From: a bacterium
GTDB lineage: Bacteria; Latescibacterota; UBA2968; UBA8231
DNA length: 6,500 nucleotides
Assembly (NCBI GenBank): GCA_027593305.1
Contig: JAQCJA010000278.1
Location: 1-6,500, forward strand
Direction: 5' to 3'
The notes under the pieces were generated by a model. The model ran no database searches. It was not told where the DNA came from and saw only the letters and a program-made list of their open reading frames with translations. The position numbers and the translations under genes were made by a program. The stretch's first letter is position 1; the number at the start of each line of letters is the position of its first letter. Below are positions 1 through 5,318 of the stretch, in pieces.

Positions 1-84
1 TACAGCGAAGTCGAGGGTCTGTCCCCCCGAATTCTGGGGACCCTGCACAGGCCCACGGACGTTCTGGAGGCAATGGCGGCATGA
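1..84 (+). CDS. korA: 2-oxoacid:ferredoxin oxidoreductase alpha subunit, C-terminal end (partial)
   Basis: Frame 1 is open from the window edge and ends at the TGA at 82-84, giving the last 27 residues, ending in DVLEAMAA. The tail resembles the end of KorA-type alpha subunits (EGLSPRI, then a short helix of the form xxxVLEAM). The assignment rests mainly on position: it lies directly ahead of an unmistakable beta subunit, and its stop overlaps the beta start codon as ATGA, the usual alpha-beta arrangement of this enzyme family. The alpha subunit would carry the pyrimidine-binding and transketolase-like domains for thiamine diphosphate and 2-oxoacid binding. None of these are in the window, so 2-oxoglutarate rather than another 2-oxoacid as substrate is inferred from the beta subunit only. 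Confidence 0.7.
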   Translation, partial: YSEVEGLSPRILGTLHRPTDVLEAMAA

Positions 85-875
85 CAACCACTACAGCAAC
101 CCATCCGATGGCCAAGTACCTGCGGCCCGGTTCCGAGGTCACCACTTTCTGTCCCGGCTGTGGCGACGGTGTCATCGCCCACAGTGTGCTGCGGGCCATC
201 GATGCGGACGGGGCGGATCTGGACGACTTCGTTTTTGTCTGCGGCATCGGTTGCGCCGGCTGGATCCCAAGCCCGTACTTCAATGCCGATACGTTGCATA
301 CCACACACGGTCGCACGCTGGCATTTGCCACGGGCGTCAAACTCGCCAGACCGCAGACCCGCGTGGTCGTCATCAGCGGGGACGGGGATCTGACGGCGAT
401 CGGCGGCAATCATCTCATCCACGCGGCGCGACGCGATCTCGATCTCACGGTGATCTGTGTCAACAACCGCATCTATGGCATGACGGGTGGTCAGGTGGCG
501 CCCACAACACCGGAGGGTGTGAAGACGGCGACGACGCCCTACGGGGCTGAGGGTCGTCCCTTCGATCTGTGCAGGCTCGTGGAGGCAGCGGGCGCTTCGT
601 ACGTTGCACGCTGGACAACGGCACAGCCACGCTTCATCACCCGTTCCGTGCGGCGCGCCATGGCCCACGAGGGTTTCGCTTTCATCGAGGTCATGACCCA
701 GTGTCCGGTGCAGTTCGGCAAGCTGTCCGGGGAAGGCTCGGCGGTTCACATGCACGAGATCATGTGTGACCGGTCCGTGACCCTGCGCCAGGCCGCTGCG
801 CTGACACCTGAAGACCTGCCCGACAAGTGGGTCGTTGGTGAACTTGTGGGTGCCACCAAGGACCGGGAGGGTTAG
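81..875 (+). CDS. korB: 2-oxoglutarate:ferredoxin oxidoreductase beta subunit
   Basis: 264 residues, a normal length for the family. With the alpha subunit it should decarboxylate a 2-oxoacid (probably 2-oxoglutarate) with CoA and pass two electrons to ferredoxin in the cytoplasm. Visible motifs are CPGCGDG (C24, C27), GIGC (C58) and TQCP (C208), matching the four-Cys pattern that holds the single [4Fe-4S] cluster in beta subunits. The thiamine-diphosphate/Mg motif is GDGD at 100-103, followed by NN at 128-129 and YGMTGGQ at 132-138. THGR (75-78) and the ATG-K segment after it are also typical. The Asp in CPGCGDG replaces the His or Asn seen in many homologues. The start ATG overlaps the korA stop, with GGAGG at 66-70 as ribosome site. 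Substrate specificity cannot be proved from the sequence, since pyruvate and other 2-oxoacid enzymes are related. Confidence 0.93.
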   Translation: MTTTTATHPMAKYLRPGSEVTTFCPGCGDGVIAHSVLRAIDADGADLDDFVFVCGIGCAGWIPSPYFNADTLHTTHGRTLAFATGVKLARPQTRVVVISGDGDLTAIGGNHLIHAARRDLDLTVICVNNRIYGMTGGQVAPTTPEGVKTATTPYGAEGRPFDLCRLVEAAGASYVARWTTAQPRFITRSVRRAMAHEGFAFIEVMTQCPVQFGKLSGEGSAVHMHEIMCDRSVTLRQAAALTPEDLPDKWVVGELVGATKDREG

Positions 876-879
876 TACC

Positions 880-1434
880 ATGGAACAGCATCGTTGCGAG
901 ATCCGCATCGCCGGCTTCGGTGGACAGGGGGTGGTGCTCAGCGGCATCGTGCTGGCACGTGCGGGCATGCTCGATGGTCGCCAGGTTGTGCAGAATCAAT
1001 CGTACGGTGCCGAGGCGCGAGGCGGTGGTGCCCGTGCCGAGGTGATTCTGGCGGATGGCCCCATCCTCTACACCGACGTGCTGCACCCGGATGTGATGGT
1101 CGTCATGTCACAGCTGGCGTGTGACAAGTACGGCGCCGACCTGACACCCACAGGGCAACTGATCACCGAGAGCGAACTGGTGAGCGAGATCCCGATCACT
1201 CTGCAGGATCGTTCCCGCGGCGCACCCTTCACCCAGATGGCCCAGGATACCTTCGAGCGCCCCATTGTTGCCAACATGGTGGCCCTCGGCTACTGCGTTG
1301 GCTGTACGGAAGTCGTGACGCGTGAGAGTCTGGAACAAGCGGTGGCGGAACTGGTGCCGGCGGGCACGGCCGAACTCAACCTGGCGGCTGTCGCTGCCGG
1401 TTGGGAGCTGGCGGCGGAACCTGTTGCCATATGA
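880..1434 (+). CDS. korC: 2-oxoacid:ferredoxin oxidoreductase gamma subunit
   Basis: 184 residues, the usual size of a stand-alone gamma subunit (pyruvate/ketoisovalerate oxidoreductase catalytic domain). The protein opens with the family signature IRIAGFGGQGVVLSG (residues 8-22), followed by SYGAEARGGGARAEV around residues 44-58, the two best-conserved blocks in this domain, which contributes to CoA binding and subunit contacts. I chose the ATG at 880 rather than an in-frame GTG at 835. The later start has GGGAGG at 865-870 and lies 4 bases after the korB stop, while the earlier one would overlap korB and add 15 residues foreign to the family. No delta (2x[4Fe-4S] ferredoxin-like) subunit gene follows, so electrons should leave through a separate ferredoxin. 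The stop overlaps the next start as ATGA, implying coupled translation with the radical SAM gene. Confidence 0.92.
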   Translation: MEQHRCEIRIAGFGGQGVVLSGIVLARAGMLDGRQVVQNQSYGAEARGGGARAEVILADGPILYTDVLHPDVMVVMSQLACDKYGADLTPTGQLITESELVSEIPITLQDRSRGAPFTQMAQDTFERPIVANMVALGYCVGCTEVVTRESLEQAVAELVPAGTAELNLAAVAAGWELAAEPVAI

Positions 1435-2912
1435 CGGCCAGGCGCGAGTCCACGGCGTCACCCCCGTCGCATCAGGCGCCTGACGCCGGATTGACGCCGG
1501 ATCTTGCCGCCTACGCCGGTGCACACCGGGCGCGCCTCGTGGAACTGCTACAGACACCCGCGTGGCGTGAAACGCTCGACAGCGGCCTCGTCGACGAGGT
1601 CCGCCGTGACCGCCTGGAGCCGGGCCTGACGCGCGACTTCATCGACACCGTCGTCGATCAGTTGCTGGCCTTCAACGAGGCCCACGTGCGTCGTCTGATC
1701 GAAGATGGTCGCGACGATCGGGAGGCGCTGATCACCGCGCTGGGCACGTGGCCGCCGCGGCTGCGCGGCAAGGAGCCGTTGTTGTCCTTCCTGGGGCTGA
1801 CCCTCACGTACGGCTGCAACTTCGATCCACGCTGCGTCTACTGCACGCAGACGTGGAAGGAACCCGATGTCGACATCGAAGGCTGGAAGCAGACCATCGA
1901 TGCGGCGACCCGCGACAATGGCGGCAAGGGGCCCTATATCTACATCACCGGCGGCGAAGTCCTGACGCTGGAACAGGACATCTGGGGAGATGATGGCCTC
2001 GTCGCTTTCGCCAGTCGCCGGGGCGCCGCCGTCAACATCAACACCAATGCGTCCCTCATCACGCCCGAGATCGCCTTACGGTTGATCAAGGTGGGCACCG
2101 CCAAGTTGCACATCTCCCTCGACACGCCTGACGCGTCGGCGCAGGATGCGTTGTGGGGCGAAGCCGGCCGTTACGCCCGCGTCCTGGAGGGTATCTACCA
2201 CCTGCAGTTGGCGCGGGACCTGGTGGGAGTGGACGGTCCCGAGATCCACATCAACTGTGTACTGACGCGACACAACGTGGATCACATCGCCGATCTCTTC
2301 ACCTTCCTGCTGGCGCGCAAGAAGCGTGTGCCCAAGGGCCATGCCCTGTATTACGATCTGCTGCCGCATCTGATCCCCGTCGGCGGCGATGCAAACGAGG
2401 ATCTGCGTTCCACGGCAGCAGAGGTGGAACGACTGTACGGGGAGGCCTGGGAGGAAGTGGGTGCCAGTTGGGAGCATTATCAGATCGAACTCGGCATGCC
2501 GGAGGACAAGCGCGCGCCGCTGTTCGGTCCCTTCCGCAACCCCTATCAGCGCGTCGTGCAGCACGGCGACCTGACGACCTATTCGCACAACGCCGCCAAG
2601 GGGCACTATGGTCGCCTGGCACTGTCGAAATCCTGCTATGTGGCGCCGACACAGGCAGCCATTACGCCTGACGGACGGCAGTTCCGCTGTGGCGCCCACG
2701 CCGTGCGCCGGACGAAGTCCATCGGCAACGTTATCGATGGTGCGCTGATGACAAACATCCGCGATGGCATCCATGGGCTGGCGTGGTTGCCGGATCCCGC
2801 CGTGTGTGACAGTTGTGCCCTGGCGACGGTGTACATCAACCAGACCGTGGAAAGTCGGCTGATCGCCAAGGTCGATGAACTGCTGGCGTCTGACGAACCG
2901 CTGGACGTCTAG
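1431..2912 (+). CDS. radical SAM protein with CX5CX2C motif and twitch/partial SPASM C-terminus
   Basis: 493 residues. After an N-terminal region of about 120 residues with no domain I recognise comes a radical SAM core. C129, C135 and C138 form CX5CX2C, which should bind the catalytic [4Fe-4S] cluster and S-adenosylmethionine. ITGGEV with GGE at 174-176 is the SAM amino-group motif, and ININTNASLI and KLHISLD follow as later strands of the barrel. Near the C-terminus C402-x12-G415-x4-C420 and later C459-x2-C462 fit the first half of a SPASM/twitch domain, enough Cys for one auxiliary cluster; the remaining SPASM Cys are absent. The ATG overlaps the gamma stop (ATGA) with no good ribosome site of its own, so it is probably translated by coupling. 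An in-frame TTG at 1401 lies inside the gamma gene and was not used. Substrate is unknown. Aminomutase-like chemistry or peptide/cofactor modification are both possible. Confidence 0.88.
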   Translation: MTARRESTASPPSHQAPDAGLTPDLAAYAGAHRARLVELLQTPAWRETLDSGLVDEVRRDRLEPGLTRDFIDTVVDQLLAFNEAHVRRLIEDGRDDREALITALGTWPPRLRGKEPLLSFLGLTLTYGCNFDPRCVYCTQTWKEPDVDIEGWKQTIDAATRDNGGKGPYIYITGGEVLTLEQDIWGDDGLVAFASRRGAAVNINTNASLITPEIALRLIKVGTAKLHISLDTPDASAQDALWGEAGRYARVLEGIYHLQLARDLVGVDGPEIHINCVLTRHNVDHIADLFTFLLARKKRVPKGHALYYDLLPHLIPVGGDANEDLRSTAAEVERLYGEAWEEVGASWEHYQIELGMPEDKRAPLFGPFRNPYQRVVQHGDLTTYSHNAAKGHYGRLALSKSCYVAPTQAAITPDGRQFRCGAHAVRRTKSIGNVIDGALMTNIRDGIHGLAWLPDPAVCDSCALATVYINQTVESRLIAKVDELLASDEPLDV

Positions 2913-4012
2913 CGCCAGCGGGCGCAGTAGTCGCGTTCACGACCGGCGGCGACCATTGCCGCAGCCAACGGATAGCTGCCCCAGCGGCGCGCGGCGTGGA
3001 TCATGGCGCGGTAGTTCTCAGGCCGTACGGCGGGGTGAATGGAGTTGCTCGAGGCCAGCACGTAGCCGCCTCCCGGCGCAGCCTTGGCGATGGTCTCCTG
3101 CACCGCCGCTTCCACCTCTTCCGGCGTTCCATTGGACAGCAGTTCCGTACAGTCCAGATTGCCCATGACGGCGATGCGGTCGCCGTACTTTTCTTTCACA
3201 CGACCGATATCCATGCCTGCCAGCGGTTCCAGCGGATCGATGGCATCGATACCGGCTTCGTCGACCATCATGTCCAGCAGGGGCCAGATGTTGCCGTCCG
3301 TGTGTTTGATGAAAGGCACGCCGGCGTCGTGGGCGACATCGACACTCTGCTTGAGGTAGGGTAGAACGAACTCGCGGAAGTGACCGGGGGACATGGCGGG
3401 CCCGTGGGTGGCGGCGTAGTCGTCGCCGGAGACGATGACGTCGGCGCCCAGGGCAATGGCCTTCTTCATGAGCCGGATCTTGTAGTCCATCACCATGCGC
3501 GCCAGATCGTGCACGAAGGCCGGTGCATCGAGATAGGCCATCAGCAGCCGGTCCATGCCACCGAGCAGGTAGTGGGAAAACTCAAAGGCATCGTGTGTCA
3601 GAAAGACGATCGCCCGTTCCCCCTTGAAGCGCGCCACGGCGGAGCGCAGGCTCGCCAGGCGGTCGTCGTCGTCGGGGTCGGGCGGGCTGTAGGCGGCCAG
3701 ATCGGCGGCGTTGCTGATGGGGCCACTCTCCGGATAGGGAATACCGACGTCGGTCTGCCGCCAGACGACCTGCCAGTGATCAATGGCAGCGGAGCCGATG
3801 CCTTCCATGCCGATGTCATCGGCCTGCACGGGCGTCAACGGTGTATTCTCGAAGACGGTGATGCCGTCGAAATCCTCCGCCTCGACGAACTCCTCCAGGG
3901 ACGCTGCGCCCCAGGCGGAGCGCGTCGGCTCGTTGACGATCAGTTCCCAGACGGGCACACGGTCGGGCTGTTGCCGCCGCAGGGCGGTGAGAAATCGCTC
4001 ACGTCCGTTCAT
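2909..4012 (-). CDS. uroporphyrinogen decarboxylase-like (UroD/MtaA family) protein
   Basis: 367 residues, normal for the UroD superfamily. It begins RERFLTALRRQQPDRVPVW, the standard opening of the UroD-like paralogue group rather than of HemE, which has an RQAGRY motif with the catalytic Arg; that motif is missing. Further marks are SGDDYA in the middle, HTDGN at 237-241, IDAIDPLEP, and VMGNLDC ending at C288. In MtaA/CmuA methyltransferases zinc is held by His-x-Cys plus a later Cys. Here the pattern is H237-x-D239 with C288, so a metal site is possible but changed. True heme synthesis is unlikely. A methyl- or corrinoid-related role is a family-based guess, and no corrinoid protein gene is nearby. 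The start has AGGAAG on the minus strand (4022-4027) 9 bases upstream. The gene converges on the radical SAM gene, and their stops overlap. Confidence 0.88.
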   Translation of the reverse strand: MNGRERFLTALRRQQPDRVPVWELIVNEPTRSAWGAASLEEFVEAEDFDGITVFENTPLTPVQADDIGMEGIGSAAIDHWQVVWRQTDVGIPYPESGPISNAADLAAYSPPDPDDDDRLASLRSAVARFKGERAIVFLTHDAFEFSHYLLGGMDRLLMAYLDAPAFVHDLARMVMDYKIRLMKKAIALGADVIVSGDDYAATHGPAMSPGHFREFVLPYLKQSVDVAHDAGVPFIKHTDGNIWPLLDMMVDEAGIDAIDPLEPLAGMDIGRVKEKYGDRIAVMGNLDCTELLSNGTPEEVEAAVQETIAKAAPGGGYVLASSNSIHPAVRPENYRAMIHAARRWGSYPLAAAMVAAGRERDYCARWR

Positions 4013-4016
4013 GCAA

Positions 4017-4027
4017 TCCTTCTTCCT
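4017..4027 (-). promoter_or_regulatory. ribosome binding site of the UroD-like gene
   Basis: On the minus strand this reads AGGAAGAAGGA just before the ATG at 4012, giving two overlapping purine-rich matches to the anti-Shine-Dalgarno sequence. It supports the chosen start of the 367-residue protein. Confidence 0.6.
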
Positions 4028-4042
4028 GTACTGCCCGGGTGT

Positions 4043-4071
4043 GACTGCGACTGCGCCTGGGACTGCGCCTG
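4043..4071. repeat. short tandem repeat, GACTGCGCCTG twice plus a partial copy
   Basis: GACTGCGCCTG occurs at 4049-4059 and again at 4061-4071, one base apart. A shorter GACTGCG lies at 4043-4049 and shares a base with the first full copy. The block lies 31-59 bases upstream of the UroD-like start codon (minus strand) in the gap before the kinase remnant. It is seen directly. It may be slippage in GC-rich spacer DNA or a binding site for a regulator. Confidence 0.5.
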
Positions 4072-4079
4072 AGGGGTAA

Positions 4080-4559
4080 TCACCCGAGTCGCGCCCGCAG
4101 GAGCAAGGAACACGTCGCCTTCAGGCTGCGCCCCTGGCCCGGCCCGATGTTGATATTGAGCAGGACCTCAGCGAACAACTGGCACCCGTGAGAACCGATC
4201 CTGAACGCCTGCGCCGTATCGTCATGAACCTGCTCGGTAACGCCGTGAAGTTCACGGACGCCGGGCAGATCAAGGTGTCACTGCATGCTGCTGAGGATGG
4301 CTGCGATCTGGCCGTGGCCGACACCGGCGTCGGCATTCCGGCGGCAGATCTGCCGCACATCTTCGAGGAGTTCCACCAGGTGGAGCGCAGCGTCGGGCCG
4401 AAGCGCGAGGGCACCGGCCTGGGTCTGGCCATCGCCCAGCGCTCGGCGCAGATGCTCGGCGGCCACATCGACGCCGTCAGCGAAGTCGGGAAGGGTTCGA
4501 CCTTCACGCTGCATGTGGGGAACTGTCCTGTGTGGTCGACGTGTGGGCACTGGCCATGA
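4080..4559 (+). pseudogene. histidine kinase remnant (HATPase_c domain only)
   Basis: The frame is open from just after a TAA at 4077-4079 to the TGA at 4557-4559. From about 4113 on it matches the ATP-binding half of a hybrid-type sensor kinase: a RTDPERLRRIVMNLLGNAVK stretch (N box), then DTGVGIP (G1), IFEEFHQ (F box), GTGLGLAIAQ (G2) and GSTFTLH as the last strand. All ATP/Mg motifs look intact. The sensor region and the HisKA helix with the phospho-acceptor His are absent, and there is no ATG or ribosome site ahead of the domain. The only early in-frame start is a GTG at 4188, inside the domain at the N box. After TFTLHV the last dozen residues are unlike the family, as if the frame runs past its true end. 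I read it as a 5'-truncated relic. A free-standing ATPase domain of the anti-sigma type is less likely, because its first strand and helix would lie before any start. Confidence 0.72.
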
Positions 4560-4581
4560 GACGGACGCCAGCCGTGTGTCC

Positions 4582-4708
4582 TCAAGGCCCCGCCGTCCTG
4601 CCGCCATCGATGGGAATCGCCGCGCCGGGTGACGTACGATGCGGCGGACGAGCACAGCCAGATCACAGCCTCAGCCAATTCCTCCGGTCGGCCCAGACGA
4701 CCCATGGG
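4582..4708 (-). pseudogene. short-chain dehydrogenase/reductase C-terminal remnant with frameshift
   Basis: Reading the minus strand from 4708 gives PMGRLGRPEELAEAVIWLCS followed by SAASYVT, which is the well-known C-terminal block of classical NAD(P)-dependent SDR enzymes. The expected next residues (G, then a hydrophobic stretch ending in DGG) are missing in this frame. They appear at once if one base is dropped at the GGG run 4627-4629: GAAIPIDGGRTAGP, then a TGA at 4582-4584. So the tail is intact apart from one extra base. Upstream of 4708 the frame no longer resembles SDRs. The Rossmann fold, with its TGxxxGxG motif and the catalytic YxxxK, is absent here. This is a remnant of about 40 residues, not a working gene. 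Confidence 0.78.
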
Positions 4709-4736
4709 TTGTGACGCCTTTGGCGGCGCAGTCGGC

Positions 4737-5130
4737 TTACGCGAGCTGCCCGTACATCATCTGGGTAAGAGTGCTCAACACGAAGATGCCTGCCTTCCGG
4801 GAGGCCAGGATGCGTGCTCGATAGCCATCGTCGTTCTCAAGCTTGCTCATGAAGGGCTTCGTAGGCGGCCAGATTTTCGAACTCCATCGACCAGGTGACC
4901 TTGTTCAATTCGCCGAACAATGGCTGGTAGAGCTTCAGGGGCTGGGCCAGTTTGTATGTGTCGTTGATGTAGGCCGTGACTTCCTTCGACCATTCCAGTG
5001 CTGCAACATTCGGACCCGGGATCAACTGTGCAATGACGATGTAGTTGAATCGCGTGACGCCCTGGTTGTGTCGCGTGTGCGTTGCCGCAACTGTGTCGGT
5101 CGCCGCCACACGGCCCGCGTCGTTTGACAT
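4737..5130 (-). pseudogene. NIPSNAP-like/dimeric alpha-beta barrel protein gene, frameshifted
   Basis: Minus-strand frame from the ATG at 5130 (GAGG about 9 bases upstream) encodes 97 residues and stops at TGA 4837-4839. It contains FNYIVIAQLIPGPN, then LNKVTWSMEFENLAAYEAL, a pattern resembling NIPSNAP/Dabb-like ferredoxin-fold barrels, which pair a W-containing strand with a helix of this type. The family would continue with a D..Y helix and a last strand. These are found in the next frame, beginning KLENDDGYRARI and ending GIFVLSTLTQMMYGQLA with TAA at 4737-4739. Dropping one C near 4845 joins them smoothly as EALHEKLENDDGYRA, giving about 131 residues. Either a real inactivating insertion or a base-call error explains this. 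A GTG at 5172 is an alternative longer start. Function unknown. Family assignment is tentative; the frameshift reading is firmer. Confidence 0.65.
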
Positions 5131-5213
5131 CTCACAGGCACCTCGGAGACATTGGGCCTTATCCACCCGCACGTCGCGAGATAGGGGGCGCCGGCGGCAT
5201 TGTCAGCAACAAA

Positions 5214-5233
5214 CCGTTGCGCGTTATCAACGG
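5214..5233. repeat. inverted repeat CCGTTG-N8-CAACGG
   Basis: Perfect 6-base arms at 5214-5219 and 5228-5233. A second, overlapping inverted pair, GCAAC at 5206-5210 with GTTGC at 5216-5220, shares the central GTTG, so three related half-sites lie in 28 bases. It is upstream of the HTH-cyclase gene and could be a regulator site. Confidence 0.4.
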
Positions 5234-5248
5234 CTGCGTCATTGGTTT

Positions 5249-5294
5249 CGCCTGCAGCAGGCGTATCGTACCTCCTGCGCCTGCTCGAACAGGC
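5249..5294. promoter_or_regulatory. two inverted repeats with the same arms, possible operator pair
   Basis: CGCCTG-CAG-CAGGCG at 5249-5263 is a perfect 6-base dyad. GCCTG-N6-CAGGC at 5279-5294 repeats the same 5-base arms about 30 bases (three helical turns) further on, just ahead of the ribosome site of the HTH-cyclase gene. The first dyad fills the spacer of the weak -35/-10 pair at 5242 and 5264. Binding by the HTH protein encoded downstream is inferred. The unequal centre lengths (3 and 6) argue against two identical operators, and RNA hairpins are an alternative. Confidence 0.35.
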
Positions 5295-5318
5295 CCCACA
5301 CCGCCAGGAGGATGTCTC

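Larger units (their letters stand above)
5131..5318. other. divergent intergenic region
   Basis: This gap separates the minus-strand NIPSNAP-like gene from the plus-strand HTH-cyclase gene and must hold the promoters of both. It is rich in short inverted repeats, listed separately. A weak sigma-70-like pair for the rightward gene is TTGGTT at 5242-5247 and TATCGT at 5264-5269, spaced 16 bases. AGGAGG at 5306-5311 is a strong ribosome site for the ATG at 5319. I see no RNA gene or terminator in it. Confidence 0.45.

Noticed and set aside
835..879. GTG at 835 as start of the gamma subunit
   Set aside because: It would overlap korB by 41 bases and add residues absent from the family. ATG 880 has a good ribosome site.
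2076..2774. Minus-strand frame of 232 codons opposite the radical SAM gene
   Set aside because: It lies wholly inside a gene with strong family motifs on the other strand and has no domain resemblance.
3380..4072. Plus-strand frame of 230 codons opposite the UroD-like gene
   Set aside because: Low-complexity Gly/Val-rich translation and no motif. The minus strand holds the real gene.
4121..4705. A single 194-residue SDR-like protein on the minus strand
   Set aside because: Only the first ~30 residues are SDR-like. After the frameshift at 4627-4629 the rest is antisense to the kinase remnant and does not resemble any protein I know.
5249..5263. CGCCTG-CAG-CAGGCG hairpin as a rho-independent terminator
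   Set aside because: No T-run follows on either strand, and the stem is short.
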